This document shows positions 45,712-56,765 of a DNA stretch of 64,000 nt, one piece after another. The position numbers and the translations under genes are program-made. The DNA comes from Lycium barbarum. Its lineage: Eukaryota > Streptophyta > Magnoliopsida > Solanales > Solanaceae. Numbering within the stretch: the first letter of the stretch is position 1; each line of letters starts with the position of its first letter. Location: contig NC_083337.1 of the NCBI RefSeq assembly GCF_019175385.1, positions 166,173,713-166,237,712 on the forward strand, read 5' to 3'. The notes under the pieces are model-generated. The model ran no database searches. It had not been told where the DNA came from and worked only from the letters and a program-made list of their open reading frames with translations.

Positions 45712-46629
45712 GAGTCCGGAGCCTAAAGGGTATAAAAATACACGGTATAAATCAAAAGGGGATTATCAAAAATTTATATACCAAAAGGGGTATATCGTGG
45801 GCTGATCCACGTTATACCCCAAAAAACTTTTTCGGTTGTCAGAACCGATCAACGAAAAATTAAAAAAAAAAAATTTAACCGTATAACGTAGATTGATCCA
45901 CGTTATACAATATATTTTGTATAACGTGGATCAGTCCACGTTATACAATTTATATTTGTAACGTGACTGTCCACGACTCACTCATATTCAGATGCCCTAA
46001 AATTTTCAGTCTCCTCCACCGCTTCCTCCATTAAAAAAACTTACAGAACCTCTACCTTTCCATCTCCTTCTCCTTTTCCTTCTCCTCCATTTATTTTCTT
46101 TTTAAACCCTGCATTACAATCTAATTTTTGGAGCAACTTCTTCATCTTTATCTTTTATTGCTATTTAAATTTAAGCTATTTTTTCTAACTCATATAATAT
46201 TGTATATTTATAGTAGATGTAGATCTGTTTGTCTTATATATCTTAATTGTTATTTTTTATTTGTGTTATTTTAATACGTTTGTGTTATTTTAATAAGATA
46301 TATGTTTGTTTTATTTGTGTTATTTTAATTTGAACTTAAGATATGATTGTTAGAAGCATTATTATATAAAAGGTCCGATTTGTTTAGTAGCACTTTTGAA
46401 GAAATTTGTTGTTATGTTGCTGTTATTTTTGTGGATTGTTATATAAAAGATCTGAATAACTAAACAATATACTTTGTTATGGATTGTTATGTTGCTGTTA
46501 TTTTTGTTATTTTTGTGGATATTTGTAAAACGTGGACTGATCCACGTTATACAAAATATATTGTATAACGTGGATTAGTCCACGTTTTACAATATATAAT
46601 TGTGAAACGTGGACAGTTCCATGTTATAC
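45712..46629. repeat. left TIR and array of gtataacgtgga / tccacgttatac palindromes
   Basis: A 28-bp near-palindrome (gtataacgtgga, 4-base centre, tccacgttatac) occurs at 45790-45817, 45881-45908, 45919-45946, 46525-46552, 46563-46590 and 46602-46629. Some copies have one or two changes. This is a good candidate for a transposase binding site. Confidence 0.9.
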
Positions 46630-47018
46630 AATATATTTTGTTATGGATTGTTATACAATATTTTTTTTATGGATTGTTATACAATATATTTCATTGTACC
46701 TTTAATGTGATATTTATATAGCCAGAAAAGTGAAACTTAATTGATGCCTCAGTAGCCCAAAAAAAAAATACTTAAAATGTCATGATAATGCTTTATTATA
46801 TGGGACCTAAGTCTAAGTGGGTGGACAATTATTTTGTCTATACCTTATAGGTATTAATGTGGTCCACTATCAGTGGTTTCTAAATAAGACGTATGGAAGT
46901 TGGCTTTATCTAGCCAGTGCATATTTGTTCTGCTAAAATTGGAATAATATATTTTTTTAATAGTGAGTTACTCTAAATAGCTTGATCTGGACTTCATTTT
47001 TTTTTTTTTATATAAGGT

Positions 47019-48616
47019 ATGGAGTTTTCACGGGTATGCGTACATCTGGGGCCAGAAGTGTACGATGTGTTAACACTCCAGGAGAAGCATCGATCAGAGG
47101 CTGTGTGGGATGGTTCCTTGAGAGGACCTACCGGATGCCTGTTTCCTCGCCGCGCAGATACCGAATTTTGGAAGCACTTGAGGCGTCATCCTTTTCATCC
47201 TCGCATCCTTGACTACTTTGGCCTATGTGGATTTAGGGGAGTAGTAGAGGTAGGATGTGTGTCATATGATTGGGCAGTCATCACTGCACTTATAGAGAGA
47301 TGGCGTCCTGAGACGCACACCTTTCATCTGCGTACAGGTGAGGTGACCATCACATTACAAGATATTGAGATCATGTTTGGCTTGGTTGTTGATGGTAATC
47401 CCTTGAATGATCTTAATGCTAGAAATATAGGTATTGTTGGGTGGCAACAATTGATCCATGAGCTTATTGGTTGGGCACCCGATCTGGATTGTTTTAATGG
47501 TGTTAGTAGGTTAGAAGTACATAAATTAATTGAATATATTAGAGGCTTAGATGACATTACAGATCAGACCCCAAAAATTGATGTGCAACAGCGGGTTAGG
47601 TTGTACTTGCTATGGCTTTGTGGCGACACGATATTTTTGGATAAGTCCGGTGACTTACTTAATTTAGACTATTTGCTTGACATGCGTGACCTTAGAGCAA
47701 TGAGTAGACAAGCTTGGGGAGCGGCTGCATTGTCATATTTGTATACTTGTTTATGCCGCGCTTCGTTGAGGAAAGCCAAGGATGTGTGTGGATTCATTTC
47801 CTTATTGCAGGTACGTGACCTTTAAAATTATATAATTTTATTTGGTTGTCCTATTTGATGGTTATAAGGTTTTTATGTATTTATTTTAAATTTTTAATAT
47901 AGGTTTGGGCTTGGGAGTGAATTATACCGATGCAGCCACCACCCAGGGCCCTTCAGCCACACACGGCTCTTGCACGAAAGTGGACTCATCGTAAAGCTCG
48001 CGAAAATGAGGCACGTGTTGTGCTACCCATATGTAGGGATGTATTGGACAACCTAACAGATGGTCAGGTATTTTATCATAATTATGGTTGTTAATGGCGT
48101 TTTGATATAATAGTTACGCTTATGTGTAATTTATTTATTTTATTATCATGTAATTTTATGTTCTTTCTATCCTAGTTTGTGTGGCAGCCTTATTCAGATG
48201 TCATCATTAATGGACTCCTTGAGTGGTGTCGGCGTGGCCGAGATATTTGGATGGCGCAGGTTCTTCTTATTTGTGGGATCTATCGAGAGTGGCACATGGT
48301 AGACCGCGTTCTCAGACAGTTCGGTAGGAAGCAACATATTCCGGGACCATGTGCTGAGATTGATCCTTTTCATTACAAACGTGACAAGCGGTATGCTATA
48401 ACAGTGGAGGATCAACAAAATTTTGCAGAAACGGACTTTTTATGGGAAAATCGTCGACAAAGGGTAATTCTGGCCGAGTATGAAACTCAAGACCCAGAGT
48501 CATTATCAGAGTATTTTTGTTGGTATCGATGTCACTCACACACTTTCATGGTATTGACTCAGCTCACACAAATTGTGAGCAACAACGATGTAGCTAATGA
48601 TCACTCCGATGAGTGA
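47019..48616 (+). pseudogene. plant mobile domain (PMD, aminotransferase-like) protein of the MULE
   Basis: The ATG at 47019 opens exon 1 (to 47810, donor gtacgt), with WDGSLRGPTGCLFPRRAD, FGLCGFRGVVEVG, LIERWRPETHTFHLRTGEVT and TLQDIEIMFGLVVDG. This is the classic PMD (PF10536) beginning. Exon 2 (about 47904-48068) and exon 3 (from 48178) continue with [19 protein letters not shown] and [18 protein letters not shown]. Exon 2 has an in-frame TGA at 47919-47921, where a charged residue is expected. The frame ends at TGA 48614-48616 but stays open beyond that stop with an acidic region to TAG near 48747, so the tail may also be cut. PMD proteins occur in MULEs and as host MAIN/MAIL genes. Confidence 0.85.
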
Positions 48617-48964
48617 GATAGTGATATCCCATTAGATCACACAGAAACAGACGATGATCACTCATCTGATGGTGATGGTCATTCTTATAAAGACATTACT
48701 ACTCCAAGTGATGGTAACGTTAGCTACCATTCTAATGCGATTCCATAGTTGGACAACACAGAAGAAGGCCCAGATGATTTTGCCTTCATGAGAGGTGACG
48801 GTCCAGTTCGATCTGCACTTTGGGATTGTAAAAAACCTGAATTTATCAGATCAGGTTAGTATGGTGGCAATGGATATTCTTTTTATTTGTTGGCCCATTT
48901 TTAAGGGGTTGATAATTTTCCTTGTACTATGCAATTAGATATGTTATTTCAGAACAAGTAGGAA

Positions 48965-50684
48965 ATGAAAGGCGCAGTGAGACAATATTGTCTCAAAGAA
49001 AAGAAAGAGTTCATTTGTGATCAGTCCAAAGGTAAATTTTGGAGGGTTATTTGCAAGCGTCATATGTTGGGATGTGAGTGGATGATCCATTTTAGAGAAA
49101 TTTCAAGTGGTATGTGGAAGGCAGGCAAAACGGATCTCCACCATAGTTGTCAGACGGATGATTACAGAAAGAATCATTCCAATTTGAACAGTCACCTAAT
49201 TGCTACTACGTTGATACCATATATTATGCTCGATCCATACATCAGTATTAAGTCAGTTCAACAAAAAATAAAAGGATTGCATACGTTTACTCCTAGTTAT
49301 AGAAAAGCACAAAAGGGGCGTAAGAAAGCTATTGAAATGGTATTTGGTGATTTTGAAACCTCTTTCAAGACATTTCCCCAATACATGGTTGCCTTAAAAT
49401 ATTTCAATCCGGGGACCGTTGTTGAGTGGGAGCCCCAATCAACTACAATGCAAGGTGAACACATCTTCAAGTTTCTGTTCTGGGCTTATAAACCAAGCAT
49501 CGATGGATTCAAAAGTTGCAGGCCTGTCATCTCAATAGACGGTACTCATCTGTACGGTAAGTATGAGATGAAACTGCTAATTGTTGTTGGAATTGATGCG
49601 AACAATAACATTTTTCCACTTGCATATGCTATTGTTGCATGTGAGAGCTTTGAGTCCTGGACGTGGTTCCTTGTGTTGTTGTGGAGACATATTGTTCGTG
49701 AGAGACAAGGAAGTGGACTTATTTCTGACCGTCATCAAGGCATCTTGCAATGTGTCCAAACACATGATCGGTTACAACCACCATCCACACACCATAGGTT
49801 TTGCGTTCGGCATTTGAAAAGCAACTTCAATAAAAAGTTCCTCAGCAGTGACCTTGAGAAGCTACTGTGGTTGGCGGCTACAGAGCACCAGAAGAAGAAG
49901 TATAAAATGAGGATGGAACAAATCAAAACAATGTCACCTCCAGCGTATCTGTGGTTAAAAGCTCTTCCGGAGGAGAAATGGACATTGCATAAGGACAACG
50001 GTCATAGGTGGGGGGCTATGACAACGAATGTCTCCGAGTTTTACAACGGTTTATTGAAGAAAGCTCGTGGATTGCTCGTTACTGCCATGGTCCGTTATAC
50101 GTTTAAAAATCTTGTTGATCGGTTTGTTGAGAGAAGCACCCTTGCTGATTTGTTGATTGCGGATAAAAAGTTTTGGCCGCGCTGGTGAAAATAAGTTTGA
50201 TGAATATTGGGAGAGGTCCCTAAAGCATACTGACATGCAGCAATACAATGCAACTGAAGGGGTCTTTGAGATTCTGACATTTGCACACGAAGGTAAGGGC
50301 GGAAATATCCATAAAGTCTCTGCCGAAGGGAAAAAGTGTTCGTGTGGAAAGTGGAGAAACTACCATATGCCATGTTCACATGCAATTAAATTTTGTGATA
50401 TTCGCGGAATTCAACCAAAGACCTATGTTAGCAAGTACTACAGTTGCAGGTTTTACAAGCAAACGTACAGTGGAAATTTTTCACCGTTGGGTGATGAGGC
50501 ATATTGGCCACCTTCTCCCTTCAGTTTAATTGCAAACACTGAATACGAGCGAACTTCAGGAGCGCGGAGTACAACTAGAAGGAGGAATGAAATGGATATA
50601 GCTCCTGCTCGCATGGCTAGAAAGTGTAGTATATGCAAGCAAACAGGTCATAACAAGAATCGCTGCCCCGACAGAAATCAGTAA
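48965..50684 (+). pseudogene. MuDR-type transposase with SWIM and CCHC zinc motifs, frameshifted
   Basis: Frame 1 (48965-50188) has the N-terminal MuDR region (GKFWRVICKRHMLGCEWMI) and the MULE domain. Likely catalytic acidic residues lie in VISIDGTHLYGKY and SGLISDRHQGI, followed by CVRHLKSNFNKKF. A frame change near 50170-50190 leads to frame 2 (to 50684), with NKFDEYWERSLKH, then the SWIM zinc finger CSCGKWRNYHMPCSHAIKFC and the zinc knuckle CSICKQTGHNKNRCP. Everything a MULE transposase needs is present apart from the frame break. The start may lie upstream in an exon ending near 48855. Confidence 0.92.
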
Positions 50685-51037
50685 TTGTTGTTGCTTGTTG
50701 GTTTTTATGTTTTTTCTTAAGTTGTACGATTGTTGTTTCCTTGTGTACTCTTCCAAGAATATATAACATGTCTTGTGCAGTTTAATAGTTAGTATGTAAT
50801 TTAACATTTACTACTCGGTTAATGTGTGACGTTTATTTAACTTATATTTTATTTTTTATTTCTGTTCCCATATATAACACATTTAATTATTGCATGTGTT
50901 AAAATATTTATTTGAGTTAATCATGCTTTAAAAATTAAAAAAATCAATAATTTTTTTTTATTAAAAACACAACCGAATATGATTTAAATAGAGGCAACGT
51001 ACCAAGTATTTGTAAAACGGGGAAAAAATATATATTG

Positions 51038-51261
51038 TTATAACGTGGACTGATCCACGTTATACAAAATATATTGTATAACGTGGATCAGTACACGTTA
51101 TACGGTTAAAAAAAAAATCGTTGATTGGTTCTGACAACCGAAAAAGTTTTTTGGGGTATAACGTGGATCAGCCCACGATATACCCCTTTTGGTATATAAA
51201 TTTTTGGTCATCCCCTTTTGGTTTATACCGTGTATTTTTATACCCTTTAGGCTCCGGACTC
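51038..51261. repeat. right TIR with palindromes
   Basis: The inverse of the left TIR. It holds the palindromes at 51038-51065, 51076-51103 and 51156-51183 in mirror order of those at the left end. Confidence 0.9.
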
Positions 51262-51271
51262 AGGAATATGA

Positions 51272-51898
51272 TCCTTCTGTGGTTCTGTTTTAGTTCTCTA
51301 AATTTCTATTGCAAAATATTAAGCTTCAAATTAATTCACCAGAAATTCCCTGTGGTGTTGACATTAATTACTAAATTTAATTTGTTTGGAATGCAATGAG
51401 AAGTTCAAAGTAATTGGCCCCTTTTGAATGAGAAGGGGTTCTAATGGCTTTTCCCCCTATTTCTACCTTTGAATAGTCTGAATGTTGATTGCTCTAAGTT
51501 TTCTTCCGGAATTCATTTTATAATAGCAAGCTTTGATGTGAAGTCAACCGACGAGCCAAATGGGTCCTTAACTCCCTTATTAGTCTTACCTTCTGGCGAA
51601 GATATAAGTGTACTTATAACTAATGATGCATGACAGAAACTGCTTTCCAGATGCTATATATAGTTGTCTTCCTTACCCATTGCAATATTTGCATTGAATA
51701 TTTTATATACCTTTCTTGAACATCGATCCTCCTTTCATTTTCAACAAGAGAGGAGTCCACTGTTTATAAAATACTCCTTGTTCACCGTTCTCTTAAACCT
51801 TTTCATCTGCTCTTGAGTTATCACCACTAACTACAATTACGAGTGTTACAGCATCATCTCTGCTTCAAACTTTTTCTTTCACAAGAAAACTTTCAGGG
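51272..51898 (+). promoter_or_regulatory. upstream region of Yippee-like gene 2
   Basis: Homologous to the region before gene 1: tttgtttggaatgcaatgag, gcaagctttgatgtgaagtcaac and ccagatgctatatatagttg. The tatatata at 51655 is the likely TATA box. Confidence 0.55.
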
Positions 51899-53175
51899 AT
51901 GGGGAATTCCTTTCTCCTTGATTTCAAAGTGTCTGATCGTTTCTACATATGCCGTATCTGCCAAACCCACGTCGCTCTCTGCCAAGATTTCAGCCTCAAT
52001 TACTCGGTTATGTTTTTGCCTTTCCCTTTTTCTCCCTTTCTTGATAATTGTCATTCTTGAGTCAAATTGATTAGCTCTATAATATTTGAAAGAACTGTAA
52101 TAGTCTTCCTGATTCTTTCAATTCTGATTTATTAAACAAAAGGGTATTTAATTAGGCAATTCAGATGCGTAATGTGCATATATTCATCATGTTGACGAGT
52201 TTGCAAAGTGGATAATCTTTCATCTTATCTTGACACAATGAATTTCTGTCTGTCTAATTCCCCCTTTCTGCTTTTGCCGTTCATTTCATCAAGTACCGCC
52301 AACAATCTTCTCTTTTTCCATTTTCCAAGAATATGCAAGACATCAATTTTTACGTCTACAGAAAAGATGGAAGGATTGATCAAGAAAATGTATACCCATA
52401 TAGAATCTAGGAAGTAGAAGTAATATCTTGTAATGCCTACTATTTGTGGGTTTTTAAACACAACGTTACAAGTTTTGTACTATATTTAATCACAGGAGTA
52501 AACTTCATACGACTATGCTAGACTGAGTTGACTCCATTAAGTGACTGGTGCTGGTGCAATGATATCTTATGCAGATAGAAATAACAGTCCATATTTCAAT
52601 TATCTCACATTCTTGGTATGTTTTTCAGCCAGTGACGGGGGTGAATGGAGGTGTATTTGATGAAGTGTAAGGTTTCTTACTACTGATTTCTTGGAATAAT
52701 TTACTGGAAGTTGTCTATACAGGTCAAACTAATCTGCGCGATAAAATATGCAGGGTGAATTTGCATGTAAACGAAGCAGAGAAGCAGAGGCAACTTGGTC
52801 CTCACACGATAGCAGATGTCTACTGTAACAAATGCAACAATCTGCTGGGATGGAAATTTGTATGAACCCAAAACCCTATGCCCCAAATTTGTTAAATTCC
52901 TTCAATGGGCAAAACTATCTGACATGATCTGTTTTTAAAAAAAAAAACCCTTTCAGATTGAAGTATTTGAAGAGGATCCAATCGCAAGAAAAGAGCTGGT
53001 TATGTTGCAAATGTGAGATTTGTATGCTACAAACTCATGCTTTCATATCACATAAAGTACTTAATTCTTATTTTTTTTCCTTTAATCCTTCCACAGGGGG
53101 AAGCTGCAGGAAAGGAATGGAAACCAAATAGAAGAAGCAGTGGAACCTAAAGCAACGAGGAGCATCAGTAATTGA
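51899..53175 (+). CDS. Yippee-like zinc-binding protein 2
   Basis: Exons are 51899-52006, 52629-52666, 52754-52859, 52957-53012 and 53097-53175, total 387 nt, 128 residues. The start MGNSFLLDFK resembles the normal plant Yippee opening (MGRxFxxxx), so the ATG at 51899 is chosen. C18-C21 (CRIC) then QTHVAL, VFDEV and VNLHV, GPHTIADVYCNKC with C73-C76, then LLGWKF complete the domain. The tail has one repeat unit (NQIEEAVEP) and ends KATRSISN. Exons 2, 3 and 4 have exactly the same lengths as in gene 1 (38, 106 and 56 nt). It is closest in form to the ancestral family and appears intact. Confidence 0.85.
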
Positions 53176-54037
53176 AGAAATATAAAACCACCATAGAAGA
53201 TTCTTGCAAGGATCTCTCTCGAAGAAATCAATTAACTTCTAAAAGAGAAAATTCGGATGGTCTTTACTTTGTAATTTCCATACTTTTCATAAGCTTTTTC
53301 TAAAAGAGAAAATTCGGACGGTCTTTACTTTGTAATTTCCATACTTTTCATAAGCTTTTCACGTTTCCTCTATGTACCCTGATATGGCACTGCGACGTTC
53401 CACACCTGAACAAAAGAAGGGATTCCTACACTAGTTTCATTTTTGCTAAAAGGGGGTTATACACCAGTTCTAAACTACTGATACACAATTCGGCGATGTT
53501 TTATGTTGAAACTGGTGATAGTATTGTTATCAGGCTGCAAGATTGTAGCCTCTGAGTACGGATTTAGTGCTGTTTAGCATCAGTTATTGTATGAAGTTGC
53601 AACTTTGATTGAACAACACTAAGGGATTCATCCACTAGTTTCTTTTTGTTAAAAGGGATTTATACACCAGTTTAAACTAGTAACACACAATTCGGCGATG
53701 GTTTCTATTGAAACCGCGATATTATTGTTATTAGACATCACGACTGTAGCTTCTGAAAAGGGATTTATACTCTGATTCTATGGAATCAAAATTTCATTCC
53801 TAAACTCCATAACCAGGATGACCCATTGTAGTCTATTCAACTTGGCTTTATATCCTCATATTTATCCCGGTTCTTTGATCTGAACCGCTATGTTTTATTT
53901 TCGTGAACCTGATGAAGCTCCAAAACTGTAACTACACCACTCAATAATCAAGGACCAACCTGGCTCATAAGCACATTTTCCTGCGTTCCCAGCCTTGGTC
54001 AAATAGATTAACATGAAGGCGTTGTATTGGGGAGCCA
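53176..54037. repeat. 3' flank of Yippee-like gene 2 with nested tandem duplications
   Basis: A 61-bp unit (aaaagagaaaattcgg...cataagcttttt) is repeated at 53241 and 53302. A unit of about 200 bp (gggattc..cactagtttc, cacacaattcggcgatg) occurs near 53418 and 53622. No gene is present. Confidence 0.7.
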
Positions 54038-54053
54038 GGGGTTGCCTGTAGTT

Positions 54054-54566
54054 TTTTTTTTTTTTAAATCAGGTAAAAGTATTTAAAAGAAAGGTACCGA
54101 GACGGTATACTAAATTACATCTGAAACAGACAGACCCTACAAGAGTAACGGATTACAATTTTCCAAGAGAATCCAAAAAGTCCATATGCTGATCCATGTT
54201 CTCTAAAATATTCTTCTTACACCATACGAACAGATTGAGCAGAGGTTCTTGACTCTGGAAATATGATTCGTTTTATTCTCAAAGCAAGCACTGTTCCTTT
54301 CTCTCCAAATAGTCCAGAAAATACACAAGGCAATGGTCTTCCAAAGTTGCTGCTGGCTCTTTGTTACTTTCTGCCCTTGCCAGCTCTCCAATAGACTTCT
54401 AACATCCGAAGGCATTACCCAAGCTACACGACACAGGCTCAGTATAAGTTCCCAACACTGTTTAGCAACCTTACAATGGATAAAGAGATGATTGACTGAT
54501 TCCCGCTCCACTTCACATAAATAACACCTGTTGCTTAAATTGTATCCTCTTCTTTTGCAAATTATT
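54054..54566 (-). mobile_element. 5'-truncated LINE insertion
   Basis: Bounded by the 16-bp direct repeat ggggttgcctgtagtt at 54038-54053 and 54567-54582. A poly(T) on the plus strand at the left is the poly(A) tail of a minus-strand LINE. Only the very C-terminal part of ORF2 remains. Confidence 0.92.
54203..54550 (-). pseudogene. LINE ORF2 C-terminus (zf-RVT)
   Basis: The frame reads YLCEVERESVNHLFIHC, KVAKQCWELIL, LWKTIALCIFWTIWRERNSACFE. This is the zinc-binding region (PF13966 type) that follows the reverse transcriptase in plant L1-like LINEs, with the CxxC-H-C signature. The reverse transcriptase itself is absent. Confidence 0.88.
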
Positions 54567-54866
54567 GGGGTTGCCTGTAGTTAAGCAATCATCATCTTAA
54601 GACTAAGAATGAGATCTCTTCACTAGCATCATTCGTGCATTCTAGCAGTTGCTCAACCAAAAAGTGGTCAGCTGATTTACTCCCTCCTTTCCCTTCCCCA
54701 CTAATCAAAGGAAGATAGGGTGTAGTTGTAGAGCTTAAATATCAGTATTTCAGGCTGAGCAGGGCAGACTTCCCATAGTTTTCTATACTGTCCCATCTTT
54801 CAAAAATATAGGCCAGCTTTCTCAAACCCAAGACCAAAAATCAAGGCTTACCTCCTGGGAATTACT

Positions 54867-55015
54867 AAAGTGAAGATCGATGTCTTCTTCCAGAAGAGAA
54901 TTTTGTTTCATTTCTACCTAGTGATACATGAGATTGGAGTTTTATTTGCTAAAGTGAAGATCAATGTCTTCTTCCAGAAGAGAATTTTGTTTCATTTCTA
55001 CCTGGTGATGCATGA
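54867..55015 (+). repeat. tandem duplication of ~87 bp
   Basis: aaagtgaagatcgatgtcttcttccagaagag... is repeated directly, second copy from about 54953, with few differences. Confidence 0.85.
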
Positions 55016-55735
55016 AGATATAGCTAGCAGCTCTTCATTTGCCTATGTGCTATCTCTACGCACAAATTAGTCAACTCACATTATTACAGTTACATACATG
55101 GCTAAACTGGGAGTACTGATTAATTGATCACCAATGATCTGAATGGATAATGTTGATCTGAATCTCCACACCGGAATCAATTGATCATGCTGATCAAACT
55201 GTAGAACCAGCTTATTACAAAAATAGACACTTTCACGGATTGCCTCACTAAAGGACATATGCTTTAAAGACTAAGTACTATACTTCATAATTGTATAATA
55301 TATTTTTTTTTTTGGGTGTTTTGGGATTTACATTGCATATTAGTTTGGAATAAAGCAACTGACAATGAATTTCTTATATGTTTGAGCTCTCTGGTACTAC
55401 CAATTACTGCGCTAATATTGTATTCAGGCTTCATGATTGTAGCCTCTTACTAGGGGATCTAGTATTGTTCAGAACCAGTTAACTGTACAAAGTTGCAACT
55501 CTGATCCTCCGGAATCTGAAGTTCACTAATAAACTCAATCAGAATTACCCATTATAGTCTATCCAACTTGGCTTTATATCCATATATATACCACGGTTCT
55601 TTGATATTGCATCACTATGTTATATTTTTCCTGACCCTCATAAAGCTCTAAAACTGTAAATATACCGCTCAGTAATCAAGGACCAACTTGGCTCATAAGC
55701 ATATTTCTTGTGTTCCCAGATCCTGTGAAATAGAT

Positions 55736-55965
55736 TTTTTTTTTTTTTTTTAAAAAAAATTTTGATAACCGAGAAATTCATCTAGAGCCAACCCCTTGGG
55801 CCAACTGCAGCCTACATAATGGGGGGATGATGGGCCCACTCCTCGACCCTTCCCCACTTGAATACTGGACTTAGTTCGCTTGGCACAGGGCTAAACTTGT
55901 GACCTAAGACACAAGTCCCTTAACCTTTGCCAATTGGGCAAACCCCTATGGCAACGTGTGTGTAA
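55736..55965 (-). mobile_element. SINE-like insertion, minus strand
   Basis: A poly(T) run at 55736-55752 (tail of a minus-strand insertion) is followed by gataaccgagaaattcatctagagcc, gggccaactgcagcc and cacaagtcccttaacc. This interrupts sequence that is continuous in the duplicated copy at 53995-54020 (tcaaatagattaacatgaagg). The empty site in the paralogous copy is direct evidence of insertion. The family is not named. Confidence 0.75.
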
Positions 55966-56765
55966 TTGGACAGCCTCCGTCAAATATATTAACAGGAAGG
56001 CATTGTATTGGGGAGTCTGGGGTTGCCTGTAGTCAAGCAATTCTGCATCTTACGACTAGGACTGAGATCACTAGCATCACTCATGCATTCTCCACAAAAA
56101 TGTGGTAGACTGATTTATTCCCCCCTTTCCATTCCCCACTAATCAAAGGAAGATTAGGATGTAAATTGCAGAGCTTAAATATCAGTATTTCAGGCTCACT
56201 TCCATAGTCACTATAACGTCTCTTTCAAAAATATAGGACAGAGATTTTTTACGTGTCAGCTTTCTCAGACTCAAGACTATAAATCAAGACTTCCCTCCTG
56301 GACTAAAATGAAGATCGATGTCCTTTGTTTCTACCTAGTAGTAAACAAGATTGGTGTTTTATACACTAAAAGGAAGTGAAGACATAGCTAGCACCTCTTC
56401 ATTCGCCTGCGTGTTATCTCTACGCACAAATTAGTCAACTTGCATTATAAGAGTTACATAGATGGCATAAGCTGGGAGTACTGATTAATTGATCACCAAT
56501 GGCACACTTGACGAAATCTCAACTGTAACAGGATTAAATGCACAGAAGGAATAATGTCAAACTTCTAATGTTAACAAACAGAGAATTTCAAACATTTGCC
56601 TTCCAACAGCAAATAAAAGCCAAATATCCAGGATTCAAGTTTATGAACGATTAGTTTGATTCATGATAACTAGCATCAAAAGATTATTTTAGAAAGCACA
56701 ATGTGAGGATAGAACTCTACACAGTGCTGAATGTAAAGACATACAATTCTGCAGATCCAATGTCA

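Larger units (their letters stand above)
45712..51261 (+). mobile_element. Mutator-like element (MULE) with plant mobile domain, 5.55 kb
   Basis: Long terminal inverted repeats (45712-45946 and 51038-51261) start with gagtccggagcctaaaggg and its inverse, and differ at only a few positions. Both sides are flanked by the 10-bp direct repeat aggaatatga (45702-45711 and 51262-51271). Inside, on the plus strand, are a plant mobile domain gene and a MuDR-type transposase with SWIM and CCHC zinc motifs. The near-identical TIRs and perfect target duplication suggest recent insertion, although both genes carry breaks. Confidence 0.95.
53520..56510. repeat. tandem segmental duplication of Yippee 3' flank
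   Basis: Sequence from about 53520 to 55100 recurs from about 55420 to 56510. Shared landmarks in order: gattgtagcctct, gaagttgcaact / caaagttgcaact, tcaaggaccaac.tggctcataagca, ggggttgcctgtagt, agtattt caggctga, tacgcacaaattagtcaac, gctgggagtactgattaattgatcaccaatg. The LINE is in the first copy only and the SINE in the second only. The flank of gene 3 (tttcttatatgtttgagctctctgg, 61338) also matches 55367. Confidence 0.8.
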
